In this document: positions 16,359 through 25,232 of the stretch, piece by piece
Layout of the letters: the number at the start of each line of letters is the position of its first letter
How positions within the stretch are numbered: the stretch's first letter is position 1
Assembly (NCBI RefSeq): GCF_000716535.1
Contig: NZ_JNWV01000018.1
Coordinates: forward strand, 62,001-126,000
DNA length: 64,000 nucleotides
Reading direction: 5' to 3'
Source: Streptomyces flaveolus
Lineage (GTDB): Bacteria > Actinomycetota > Actinomycetes > Streptomycetales > Streptomycetaceae
Made by a program: the position numbers and the translations under genes
The notes under the pieces: generated by a model
What the model was told of the DNA's origin: nothing
Seen by the model: the letters and a program-made list of their open reading frames with translations, nothing else
Database searches by the model: none

Positions 16359-18739
16359 CCACCAACGTGGCCGTAGAGACCACCCCCGAGATCCCCCTCT
16401 GGAACGACCCGACCCAGGACATCGGCACCCGTGTGTCCGCGCTGATCGACGCGATGACCGTCGAGGAGAAGATCGCCCAGCTGTACGGCGTGTGGGTCGG
16501 CGCGTCCGACGAGGGCGGCGAAGTCGCCCCGCACCAGCACGACATGGAGGAGGCCGTCGACCTCGACGCCCTCCTGCCGACCGGGCTCGGCCAGCTCACC
16601 CGCCCCTTCGGCACCGCGCCCGTCGACCCCGCGCTCGGCGCGCTCTCCCTGCTGCGCACCCAGACGCGGATCGCCGCCGCGAACCGCTTCGGCATCCCCG
16701 CCCTGGCCCACGAGGAGTGCCTGGCGGGGTTCGCCACCTGGGGCGCCACCGCCTACCCCGTCCCGCTGTCCTGGGGCGCCACCTTCGACCCCGCCCTCAT
16801 CCGCCGGATGGCCGCCGCCATCGGCCGCGACATGCGGTCCGTCGGCGTCCACCAGGGCCTCGCGCCCGTCCTGGACGTGGTGCGGGACGCCCGCTGGGGC
16901 CGCGTCGAGGAGACCATCGGAGAGGACCCCTACCTCGTCGGCAGCATCGGCACCGCCTACGTCCAGGGCCTGCAGTCCGCCGGTGTCGTCGCCACCCTGA
17001 AGCACTTCGCCGGCTACTCCGCCTCCCGCGCCGGGCGCAACCTCGCCCCCGTCGGCATGGGCCCGCGAGAGCGGGCGGACGTCCTGCTGCCCCCCTTCGA
17101 GATGGCGGTGCGCGAGGGCGCCGCCGACTCCGTCATGCACGCCTACACCGACACCGACGGGATGCCCTCGGCGGCCGACGAGGAGCTGCTCACCGGGCTG
17201 CTCCGGGACACCTGGGACTTCGAGGGCACGGTCGTCGCCGACTACTTCGGCATCGCCTTCCTCAGCACCCTGCACGGTGTCGCCGGCGACTGGGCCGACG
17301 CGGCGGCCACGGCCCTGCGCGCGGGCGTCGACGTGGAACTGCCCACCGTCAAGACGTTCGGCGCGCCCCTGGCCGAAGCCGTCGCCGCCGGCCGGGTACC
17401 GGAGGCGCTGGTCGACCGCGCGCTGCGCCGGGTGCTCCTCCAGAAGGCCGGGCTCGGCCTGCTCGACGCGGACTGGAACCCGGTCCCGGCCGCCCTCCGG
17501 GGAGCGGACCTGGGCGACCCCGACGCCCTGCGCGGCACCGTCGACCTGGACACCGCCGAGAACCGGGAACTGGCCCGCACCGTCGCCGAGGAAGCGGTCG
17601 TCCTGCTGCGCAACGACGGCACCCTGCCCCTCGCCCGGCCGCGCCGCATCGCCCTGATCGGCCCCAACGCGACCGAGGCCACGGCCGTACTGGGCTGCTA
17701 CTCCTTCCCCCAGCACGTCGGCGTGCACCACCCCGAGACCCCGCCCGGCATCGACCTGCCCACCCTGGAGGACGCCCTCCGGCGGGAGTTCCCCGACGCG
17801 GAGTTCACCGTCGTACGCGGCACCGGCGTGGACGACGGCGACATCCACGGCATCGCCGAGGCCGTCGACACCGCGCGCCGGGCCGACGTCGTCGTCGCGG
17901 CCCTCGGCGACCGCGCGGGCCTCTTCGGCCGGGGCACCAGCGGTGAGGGCTGCGACGCGGAGTCCCTGGCCCTGCCCGGAGCCCAGCAGCGCCTGCTCGA
18001 CGCGCTGCTCGACACCGGCACACCCCTGGTGACGGTCCTGCTCGCCGGCCGGCCCTACGCCCTCGGCCGCGCCGTGGACGACGCCGCCGCGATCGTGCAG
18101 TCCTTCTTCCCCGGGGTGGAGGGCACCACGGCCATCGCCGGCGTGCTCAGCGGCCGGACCAACCCGTCCGGACGACTGCCCGTCAGCGTGCCCCGCGGGA
18201 CCGGCGGCCAGCCCGCCGGCTACCTCGGCGCCCGGCTCGCCCAGGCCAGCGACGTGTCCAACATCGATCCCACGGCCGCCTTCCCGTTCGGACACGGCCT
18301 GTCCTACACGTCCTTCGAGTGGGGCGAGCTGACGGTCGACCGGCCGGAGGCGGACACGAGCGGCGCGTTCTTTCTCGCCCTGACCGTGCGCAACACCGGG
18401 GAGCGGGAGGGCACCGAAGTCGTCCAGCTCTACCTGCACGACCCGGTCGCCTCCGTCGTTCAGCCGGTGCAGCGCCTCGTCGGCTACGCCCGGGTCCCGC
18501 TCGCCCCGGGCGAGGCCCGCCGGCTGCGCGTGACCGTGCCGGCCGACCTGGCCTCCTTCACCGGCCGCGACGGGCGGCGGGTGGTCGAACCGGGCGAGCT
18601 GGAGCTGCGTCTGGCGGCGTCCAGCGGCGATGCCCGGCTGACGGCGACGGTCACCCTGACCGGCCCCGAGCGCCAGGTGGACCACACCCGCCGGTTCCAC
18701 GCGCGCTTCGAGCAGGAGCCGGCGCACCCCGCCGTCTGA
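16355..18739 (+). CDS. bxlA: Cytoplasmic GH3 beta-xylosidase
   Basis: Hydrolyses imported xylobiose to xylose. A 794-residue three-part GH3: N-terminal barrel with substrate motif TLKHFAGYSASRAGRN and nucleophile Asp296 in VVADYFGI; an alpha/beta sandwich with a candidate acid/base Glu in GTSGEGCDAES; and a C-terminal fibronectin-III-like domain from about residue 660 (TVRNTGEREGTEVVQLYL). There is no signal peptide, consistent with action after import. GTG at 16355 overlaps the bxlG stop. Last gene of the operon, followed by a strong terminator. Confidence 0.95.
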   Translation: MTTNVAVETTPEIPLWNDPTQDIGTRVSALIDAMTVEEKIAQLYGVWVGASDEGGEVAPHQHDMEEAVDLDALLPTGLGQLTRPFGTAPVDPALGALSLLRTQTRIAAANRFGIPALAHEECLAGFATWGATAYPVPLSWGATFDPALIRRMAAAIGRDMRSVGVHQGLAPVLDVVRDARWGRVEETIGEDPYLVGSIGTAYVQGLQSAGVVATLKHFAGYSASRAGRNLAPVGMGPRERADVLLPPFEMAVREGAADSVMHAYTDTDGMPSAADEELLTGLLRDTWDFEGTVVADYFGIAFLSTLHGVAGDWADAAATALRAGVDVELPTVKTFGAPLAEAVAAGRVPEALVDRALRRVLLQKAGLGLLDADWNPVPAALRGADLGDPDALRGTVDLDTAENRELARTVAEEAVVLLRNDGTLPLARPRRIALIGPNATEATAVLGCYSFPQHVGVHHPETPPGIDLPTLEDALRREFPDAEFTVVRGTGVDDGDIHGIAEAVDTARRADVVVAALGDRAGLFGRGTSGEGCDAESLALPGAQQRLLDALLDTGTPLVTVLLAGRPYALGRAVDDAAAIVQSFFPGVEGTTAIAGVLSGRTNPSGRLPVSVPRGTGGQPAGYLGARLAQASDVSNIDPTAAFPFGHGLSYTSFEWGELTVDRPEADTSGAFFLALTVRNTGEREGTEVVQLYLHDPVASVVQPVQRLVGYARVPLAPGEARRLRVTVPADLASFTGRDGRRVVEPGELELRLAASSGDARLTATVTLTGPERQVDHTRRFHARFEQEPAHPAV

Positions 18740-18746
18740 CGCGCCC

Positions 18747-18794
18747 CGCGCCGTGGCCCGCTCCCCGCGCCGACGGGGAACGGGCCACGGCGCG
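18747..18794. terminator. Bidirectional terminator between bxlA and the GH5 gene
   Basis: 14-bp perfect stem CGCGCCGTGGCCCG / CGGGCCACGGCGCG with a 20-nt loop. It begins 8 nt after the bxlA stop and ends 2 nt before the convergent GH5 stop. Confidence 0.9.
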
Positions 18795-18795
18795 G

Positions 18796-20163
18796 TCAGC
18801 CGCGCTCCACGGTGACGGTCACCCCGCTGCCCGGGGCGGCCGACACCCAGGCCCGGCCGGCCGTCCGGCGTACGACGGTCGCGCCGCCGTCGGCCGTGAC
18901 CCGCCAGGCACCCGGCGGCAGGGACAGCTCCGTCAGCCGGGAGCCGTGCGGCGCCGCGCGGTAGACCAGCCGGTACACGCCCGCCCCGGCGTCGTACGCG
19001 GCGGAGCGGACCGTGCCCGCCACGGCCTCCGCGTACGGCTCGGCGGTCAGCTCCTTGTTGGCGCGGAAGGCGCCGGTGCCGTCCACCGCGCAGTACCCGC
19101 CGCCGTAGCACCACACATAGCCCGCCCAGCCGGAACTGTAGCGGCCCAGGGAGGCCATCGCGTCCCGGTAGAAGCGGTTCATGTGCGGCAGCGAGCTGTC
19201 CCGTGGCCCCCATTCGCCGACCACCACCGGGACCCGGTACCGCCTCGGGTACGCGGTGACGGCCCGCTCGTACGCCTCGATCCAGCCGGCCCCGGGGTCG
19301 TAGTCGGCGCCCGCCTCCATGGCCGCGTCGTAGAAGTGCGGCGCGTACACGACCCGGGGATCGTGGACGCGGCCCAGGCCGGTCGGTACGCCCTCGCCCA
19401 CGATCGGGGTCGGTTCCACGAACAGCCAGGCGTCCCGGTCGGCCGGACGGACGGCATCGGCCAGGCGGTCGTACATCGGCGTCAGTTGCTCGCGTTCGAT
19501 GCGGCGCGCTGCCGTCGGCAGGTCCTCCCCGGGCCTCGGCTCGCCCATCGGCTCGTTGATCAGGTCGTAGCCGAGCACGGCCGGGTGGCGGGCGAAGCGG
19601 GCGGCGAGCGTGCGCCACATCCCGGCCTGGGCGCGCCGCAAATCCTCGTCCTCGTAGAGATGGGTGAAGGCGCGCTGCACGGCGGGTTCGAAGTACTCGG
19701 CGAACCAGTCGTCCGGGTGCGGGGTGAACGGCAGTCCGTCCGTCCGCGTCGCCCACTCGGGTATGCCGCGATGGCCGAAGGCGGGTCCGAAGACGTCCTG
19801 GTGGGCGTCGAGGACGACCTTCACGTCATGGCGCCGGGCCCAGTCCAGGACGCGCTCGATCTTCCGCAGGTAACTCCGGCTGTACCGCCCGGGTTCGGGC
19901 TCGAGGTCGTCCCAGAAGACCAGCAGCCGCGCGAAGTCGAAACCCCGGGCCCGCATGTCGCGCAGATGGCGTTCGGTGACGGCGGTCAGGGCCTCCTCGC
20001 CCCGGTGCTCCTTGTCCTCGATGTTCCAGCCGTGCAGGGTGAGCACCCGCCCATTGCGGTCGGTGAGCCGGGGGACGCCCGGCCCGGTCTCCTCGGCGTG
20101 GGCGGTGGCGGGGGTCAGGAGGGCGGCGAGGACCGCGCCCGCCGTCAGCATCGCTCGCAGCAC
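18796..20163 (-). CDS. Secreted GH5 hydrolase, endoglycosylceramidase-like
   Basis: A 455-residue exported glycoside hydrolase. GTG at 20163 is chosen for GGAGG 6 nt upstream; it gives a Sec signal ending near TATAHA. The barrel has the endoglycoceramidase-type patterns LHGWNIEDKEH, FARLLVFWDDLEPEPG and DAHQDVFG, the acid/base Glu in DLINEPMGE and the nucleophile Glu in VVVGEWGPRD. A C-terminal beta domain starts near residue 365. Eukaryotic glycosphingolipids are the classic substrates, but actinobacterial members may act on other aryl or lipid glycosides. It converges on bxlA and has no BxlR operator, so it may not belong to the xylan set. Confidence 0.85.
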   Translation of the reverse strand: MLRAMLTAGAVLAALLTPATAHAEETGPGVPRLTDRNGRVLTLHGWNIEDKEHRGEEALTAVTERHLRDMRARGFDFARLLVFWDDLEPEPGRYSRSYLRKIERVLDWARRHDVKVVLDAHQDVFGPAFGHRGIPEWATRTDGLPFTPHPDDWFAEYFEPAVQRAFTHLYEDEDLRRAQAGMWRTLAARFARHPAVLGYDLINEPMGEPRPGEDLPTAARRIEREQLTPMYDRLADAVRPADRDAWLFVEPTPIVGEGVPTGLGRVHDPRVVYAPHFYDAAMEAGADYDPGAGWIEAYERAVTAYPRRYRVPVVVGEWGPRDSSLPHMNRFYRDAMASLGRYSSGWAGYVWCYGGGYCAVDGTGAFRANKELTAEPYAEAVAGTVRSAAYDAGAGVYRLVYRAAPHGSRLTELSLPPGAWRVTADGGATVVRRTAGRAWVSAAPGSGVTVTVERG

Positions 20164-20260
20164 AGGAAACCTCCGGAAGGCCGGCGTCGAGTTCCTTGAC
20201 TTCGCGTGCACTTCAAGCTGAACACTCCCGTGCTACCAGCCATGCACGGGGAGGACCAGC

Positions 20261-21284
20261 ATGAAGTACCGCACCATCGGCACCGATCCGGCCACCCGCC
20301 GGGAGGTGAGCGTGCTCGCGCTCGGCGCGATGCTGTTCGGGTCGCGCACCGACGAGAAGACCTCCTTCGCCGTCCTCGACCGCTATGTCGAGGCCGGCGG
20401 GACCTTCATCGACACCTCCGACAACTACGCCTTCTGGGAGGACGGCGGCCAGGGCGGGCAGAGCGAGGAACTGCTCGGGCGGTGGCGGCGCAGCCGGGGC
20501 ATCGGCGACGAGATCGTCATCGCCACCAAGCTCGGCGCCCGGCCCCTCGCCCCCGGCACCGGCTACACCGACAACGCCGAGGGACTGTCCGCCAAGGTCA
20601 TCCGGGAATCGGCCGAACGCAGCCGGATGGGGGTACCGCCCGCGCGAGCGTAGCCGAGCGTGGGGGAGGCTGGGCGTGGGCCGGCTGGATCTGCTCTACG
20701 CGCACATAGAGGACCCCGTCGTGCCGCTCGCGGAGACCGTCGAGGGCTTCGCCGCGCTCGTCGCCGAGGACACCGTCGGCCTGCTCGGCGTCAGCAACCA
20801 CGCCGTGTGGCGGGTGGAACGGGCCCGCGCCCTTGCCGCCGCGGCGGGACTGCCGGGGTACGAGGTGCTCCAGTACCAGCACAGCCACCTGCGTCCCCGG
20901 ACGGACGTGCCGAGCGAGCTGTTCCCGGACGGCAGTCTCGGCGGCGCCGACGCCCAGATCCTGAACTACCTGCGGGCCGAGCCGGAGTTGACCCTGGTCG
21001 CCTACTCACCGCTGCTCACCGGCGCCTACACCCGTCCCGACAAGCCCCTGCCGCCGGACTACGACCACCCCGGCACCCCGGCCCGGCTCGCGGTGCTGCG
21101 CGAGGTGGCCCGGGAGACCGGGGCGAGCGTCAACCAGGTCGTGCTCGCCTGGCAGCTCGCCGGAGAGCAGCCCGTGATCCCGCTCGTCGGCGCGTCCTCG
21201 GTGGCACAGCTCGACGAGAACCTCGCCGCCGTCGACCTGGAGCTCACCGAGGACCAGCGCGCCCGGCTGGACGCGGCTCACTGA
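20261..21284 (+). pseudogene. Aldo/keto reductase interrupted by a short repeat element
   Basis: The first 122 codons encode a normal AKR start (YRTIGTDPATRREVSVLALG, FIDTSDNYAFWEDG, IVIATKLGARP) and stop at TAG 20651. The rest of the protein (LGVGRLDLLYAHIEDP to the end, including VIPLVGASSVAQL) continues in another frame to 21284. The break is exactly a 43-bp repeat at 20627-20669, which brings in the stop and shifts the frame. Without it the two halves would join as ...ESAERSR-LGVGRLD. A good Shine-Dalgarno (GGGGAGG) precedes the ATG, so inactivation looks recent. A truncated product of 130 residues would lack the substrate pocket. Confidence 0.85.
20627..20669. repeat. Short GC-rich dispersed repeat inserted in a gene
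   Basis: The core reads GGGGGTACCGCCCGCGCGAG then CGTAGCCGAGCGTGGGGGAG. From memory, this resembles a short element seen many times in Streptomyces genomes (GGGGG-N-CCCCC...GAGCG-AGCCGAG-GTGGGGGAG). Outer G-runs and inner CGCGCGAGCG/CGAGCG give partial dyad symmetry. No second copy was recognised in this window. Confidence 0.65.
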
Positions 21285-21314
21285 GCCGCGCCGCCTCCCG
21301 CACGACGGCGAGGC

Positions 21315-23333
21315 TCACCGACCGCGCGGCTCCCGCACGACGGCCACGTCTCCGGGCGCGACGGTGACCGTGCCGGCCGTCTCCTTGCCGGTCAGCAGCT
21401 CGAACGAGCTCTGGGCCACCGGGACTTCGGCGCCCCGGCCGGTGTGGTCGATGACGAACAGGTAGTCCGCCTCAGGGCCGCGCCGGCGGACCACCTCCAC
21501 CCCGGGCGGAGCGGTCCGCACCGGTGCCACGCCCGCCTCCTCGCGGACCCGGTCCAGCAGCGCGGCCAGCGTGGCCGGGTCCGGCAGCGTGGCCAGGTAC
21601 CAGGCGGAACCGGTGCCGTGTGCGAGGCGGGTCACCGCCGGAACCCCGGCCAGCGGGCCGTCGGCGTACGAGGCGACCGCCTCGGCGCCCGCGAGCCGCA
21701 GCCGCTCCGACCACAGGTAGCCGGTCGCCCCGTCCGGCACGGCACCCGTCAGCGCGACCGGTTCCCCGGGCAGCAGCGGGAACGGCTCGTCGGAGCGGAC
21801 GCCCAGCACCTCCCGGAACGCCCCCGGGTAACCGCCCAGCCGGGCATGGCAGTTCTCGTCCACCGCCCCGCTGTGGAAGCCGACCGCGAGGGTGCCGCCG
21901 CCCGCGGCGTACGAGGTGAGGTTCGCGGCGCCCGCCTCGTCGACCAGGTACAGGTTCGGGGCCAGCACCAGCCGGTAGCCGGTCAGGTCCGCGTCCGGCC
22001 GGACGAAGTCCACGGCCACGCCCGACCGCCACAGCGGCTCGTACCAGGCACGGACCAGGTCCAGGTAGCACAGCTCGCCGCTCGGCTGGGAGGGGAGTTC
22101 CAGGGCCCAGCGTGCGTTCCAGTCCCAGACGATCGCGACCTCGGCGGTGCCGGTGCTGCCGCGCACCTCGGCCAGCGCCTTCAGATCGGCGCCGAGCCGG
22201 ACCACGTCCCGCCAGATCTGGCTGTCCGTCCCGGCGTGCGGCACCATCGCCGAGTGCCACTGCTCGGCACCCGCCTTCGACTGGCGCCACTGGAAGTAGG
22301 CGATGCCGTCCGCGCCGCGCGCCACGTGGGCGAGCGCGTCCCGGCGCAACTGGCCCGGATTCTTCGCCCGGTTGACGGGCTGCCAGTTCACCGCGCCGGT
22401 CGAGTGCTCCATCAGCAGCCACGGGCCGTCCGCGAGCGAGCGCGTCAGGTCGCCGCTGAGCGCGATGTCGATCTGCGGCTCGGGGTCCGTGGACCGGAGG
22501 TAGTGATCGTTGGAGACGATGTCCAGCTCGGGGGCCCAGCGCCAGTAGTCCAGGGCGTCGAAGCTGAAGTTCACCATGAAGTTGGTGGTGGCCGGGATCG
22601 CGGGCGCCGCCGCCCGGAGCAGGTCCCGTTCCGCCGCGTACAGCGACAGCAGTTCGTCGGAGCAGAACCGCCGCCAGTCGAGCTGGTGCGTCGGGTTGGA
22701 CACGGCGCCGGTGGCGCGCGGCGGCAGGATCTCCTCCCAGTCGTAGTACCACTGGGACCAGAAGGCGGTTCCCCAGGCCTTGTTGAGGGCCGCCAGGTCG
22801 TCGCCGTACCGGTCGCGCAGCCAGCGCCGGAAGGCCGCCGCGCTGGTGTCGCAGTAGCAGGCCGCGTTGTGGCAGCCGTACTCGTTGTGCACGTGCCACA
22901 TGCGGACCGCCGGGTGGTCCGCGTACCGCTCGGCGAGCGCGCCCGTGATGCGCAGCGCGGCCTGCCGGTAGGCGGGGCTGGACGGGCAGAACGTCTGGCG
23001 GCTGCCGTAGGAGAGGGTACGGCCGTCCCGGTCGGTCGGCAGTGCTTCCGGGTGGGCCCGGAAGAACCAGGCCGGCGGCGCCGCCGTGGGCGTGGCGAGG
23101 TCGGCGGCGATGCCGTTCTCGTGCAGCAGGTCCAGGATCTTGTCCAGGCGCGAGAAGTCGTACACGCCCTCGGACGGCTCCAGCAGGGCCCACGAGAAGA
23201 TGCCGACGCTGACCAGGTTCACCCCGGCCTCGCGCATCAGGCGCATGTCCTCGGCCCACACCTCCTCGGGCCACTGCTCGGGGTTGTAGTCGCCGCCGTA
23301 GGCGATGCCGGGGACGGACAGGGTGCGCTTCAC
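21315..23333 (-). CDS. GH42 beta-galactosidase
   Basis: A 672-residue cytoplasmic enzyme that releases galactose from small galactosides. The barrel carries the acid/base Glu151 in VHNEYGCH and the nucleophile Glu309 in LLMEHSTGA. Cys116, 154, 159 and 161 form the usual GH42 zinc site. A trimerisation domain and C-terminal beta domain follow. The start is GTG at 23333 with a weak Shine-Dalgarno (GAAAGAG). It lies 26 nt downstream of the second permease, in the same operon as the importer, so it probably acts on imported galacto-oligosaccharides or arabinogalactan fragments. Confidence 0.95.
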   Translation of the reverse strand: MKRTLSVPGIAYGGDYNPEQWPEEVWAEDMRLMREAGVNLVSVGIFSWALLEPSEGVYDFSRLDKILDLLHENGIAADLATPTAAPPAWFFRAHPEALPTDRDGRTLSYGSRQTFCPSSPAYRQAALRITGALAERYADHPAVRMWHVHNEYGCHNAACYCDTSAAAFRRWLRDRYGDDLAALNKAWGTAFWSQWYYDWEEILPPRATGAVSNPTHQLDWRRFCSDELLSLYAAERDLLRAAAPAIPATTNFMVNFSFDALDYWRWAPELDIVSNDHYLRSTDPEPQIDIALSGDLTRSLADGPWLLMEHSTGAVNWQPVNRAKNPGQLRRDALAHVARGADGIAYFQWRQSKAGAEQWHSAMVPHAGTDSQIWRDVVRLGADLKALAEVRGSTGTAEVAIVWDWNARWALELPSQPSGELCYLDLVRAWYEPLWRSGVAVDFVRPDADLTGYRLVLAPNLYLVDEAGAANLTSYAAGGGTLAVGFHSGAVDENCHARLGGYPGAFREVLGVRSDEPFPLLPGEPVALTGAVPDGATGYLWSERLRLAGAEAVASYADGPLAGVPAVTRLAHGTGSAWYLATLPDPATLAALLDRVREEAGVAPVRTAPPGVEVVRRRGPEADYLFVIDHTGRGAEVPVAQSSFELLTGKETAGTVTVAPGDVAVVREPRGR

Positions 23334-23359
23334 GGTGGTCTCTTTCGGGTGCGGGCCCG

Positions 23360-24247
23360 TCAGCCCTTGTTGGAACCCAGGGTCAGGCCGCTGACGAACT
23401 GGCGCTGGAGCACGAAGTACACGATCAGGGTGGGGATCGCGGTCAGCAGGGCGCCGGCGGCGACCAGGTTGGGGTCGGTGAAGTACTGCCCGGAGAGGTT
23501 GTTCAGCGCCGAGGTGATCGGCATGTTCTCGCCGGTGGAGATCAGCACGAGGGCCCAGAAGAAGTCGTTGTAGATCCAGATGGACAGCAGGGTGGCCAGG
23601 GCCGCCATCGCCGGCTTGCACAGCGGCAGCGTGATCTGCCAGTACAGCCGCCACACCGAGGCGCCGTCGACCAGCGCGGCCTCGGTCAGCTCGTGCGGCA
23701 GCGAGCGCATGTAGTTGCTCAGCACGAACGCGCAGAAGCCGGACTGGAACGCCACATGGATCAGGACCAGGCCCAGCGCGGAGTCGTACAGCTTGCCGCT
23801 CGCGGTGATGCCCGGCAGGTCCGTGAGCAGGTACAGCCGGTACAGCGGGGTGATGATGACCTGCTGGGGCAGCAGGTTGCCCGCCGTGAAGACGAGCAGC
23901 AGCGCCAGGTTGAGCCGGAAGTCGAAGCGGCTGACGTAGAAGGCGACCATCGACGACAGGAACAGCGTCAGCAGCACGGCCGGCACCGCGATGATCAGCG
24001 TGTTGCCGAAGTAGTGCAGCATGTCCGACTGCTGGAACGCGTTCTTGAAGTTGTCGAAGTTCAGCGTGTCCGGCCACGAGACGTATCCCTTGGCACTGGT
24101 CTCGCTGTACGGGCGCAGGGCCGAGAAGACCGCCCAGAGCAGGGGCGCCAGCCAGGCGAGGGCGGTGCCCGCGAGGAAGACGTGCAGCAGGATCCGGGCC
24201 GGCCGGACCGGGGTACGCCGCTTTCCCAGGGCGCTCACGGTGCTCAT
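23360..24247 (-). CDS. Sugar ABC importer permease 2 (MalG type)
   Basis: A 295-residue inner-membrane permease with six predicted helices and EAA loop EAALVDGASVWRLYWQ near residue 188. The ATG at 24247 overlaps the stop of the upstream permease (ATGA). It works with the permease at 24244-25224 and the binding protein at 25233-26546 and feeds the GH42 enzyme. No ATPase is encoded locally, so a shared MsiK-like ATPase is expected. Confidence 0.93.
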   Translation of the reverse strand: MSTVSALGKRRTPVRPARILLHVFLAGTALAWLAPLLWAVFSALRPYSETSAKGYVSWPDTLNFDNFKNAFQQSDMLHYFGNTLIIAVPAVLLTLFLSSMVAFYVSRFDFRLNLALLLVFTAGNLLPQQVIITPLYRLYLLTDLPGITASGKLYDSALGLVLIHVAFQSGFCAFVLSNYMRSLPHELTEAALVDGASVWRLYWQITLPLCKPAMAALATLLSIWIYNDFFWALVLISTGENMPITSALNNLSGQYFTDPNLVAAGALLTAIPTLIVYFVLQRQFVSGLTLGSNKG

Positions 24248-25224
24248 GCGCGCCGCTCCTTCCGGAAGGTGGCGATCAGGTACGGGATGATGACCGCGAG
24301 GGAGATCACCAGCAGGACGACGGCGATGGCGGAGCCGTATCCGATGCGGCTGGACTCGCCGATGATGTTGTTGGTGACCAGGATCGACAGCAACTCGGTG
24401 CCCTGGGCGCCCTTGTTGAAGACGAAGACCAGGTCGAACGCGCGCAGCGCCTCGATGATGGTGACGACGAGGACGACCGTGTTGGTCGGGCGCAGGGTCG
24501 GGAAGATGACGTTCTTGAACGTCTGCCACTCGTTGGCGCCGTCCAGCGCGGAGGCCTCCCTGAGCGACGGGTCGACGCTCTTCAGGCCGGCCAGGTAGAG
24601 GATCATCATGTAGCCGGCGTGCCGCCAGGACGCGGCGATGAGGACGGCCCACAGGTTGAGCTTGGGGTCGCCGATCCAGTCGATGTAGTGGCCGGGCTTG
24701 TTGGCGCCGATGATGCTGTTGATCAGGCCCGTGTCCGGGTTGTAGACGAGCTGCCAGACGAAGCCGATGCACGCCATCGAGATGACGACGGGCAGGAAGA
24801 ACGCCGTCTGGTAGATCCGGGTGAACCGGATCCGCTTGTCGAGCTGGACCGCGAGGAACAGGCCGAACGGCGTCGGGATCAGGATCAGCACGACGAACCA
24901 GATGACGTTGTGCTGGACGGCCGGCCAGAACTGCGGGTTGTCGGTGAAGAGTTGCTTGAAGTTGTCCAGGCCGACCCACTTGATCGAGTCGAACCCGATG
25001 CCGTCCCAGGTGGTGAAGGCGAGGAGGATCGAGGCGAGGGCGGTGACCCAGACGAGGATCACGTGCAGGACGGTGGGCACGCCCGCCATGAGGCCGAGCG
25101 TGATCCGGTCACGGCGGGTCAGCAGGCGCCCGTGGCCCTGCGCGACCCGCTTCTTCGCGGGCGGGGCCCCCGGAGCCGGCGTGGCCGCCGGCTCGGGGGT
25201 CTTCGTCGTCGTGTCGGTGGTCAT
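24244..25224 (-). CDS. Sugar ABC importer permease 1 (MalF type)
   Basis: A 326-residue permease. It has a cytoplasmic N-terminus rich in Thr, Pro and Ala (about 40 residues), then six predicted helices and EAA loop EASALDGANEWQTFKNV near residue 230. ATG at 25224 lies 8 nt after the binding-protein gene, and the 3' end overlaps the second permease by 4 nt. Substrate is inferred from the neighbouring GH42 enzyme as a galactoside. Confidence 0.93.
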   Translation of the reverse strand: MTTDTTTKTPEPAATPAPGAPPAKKRVAQGHGRLLTRRDRITLGLMAGVPTVLHVILVWVTALASILLAFTTWDGIGFDSIKWVGLDNFKQLFTDNPQFWPAVQHNVIWFVVLILIPTPFGLFLAVQLDKRIRFTRIYQTAFFLPVVISMACIGFVWQLVYNPDTGLINSIIGANKPGHYIDWIGDPKLNLWAVLIAASWRHAGYMMILYLAGLKSVDPSLREASALDGANEWQTFKNVIFPTLRPTNTVVLVVTIIEALRAFDLVFVFNKGAQGTELLSILVTNNIIGESSRIGYGSAIAVVLLVISLAVIIPYLIATFRKERRA

Positions 25225-25232
25225 CGGGCCGC

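Noticed and set aside
16301..19756. An 1151-codon minus-strand open frame antisense to bxlA
   Set aside because: Translation is low-complexity (Gly, Arg, Ala, Val) without domains, while the plus strand encodes a complete GH3 enzyme.
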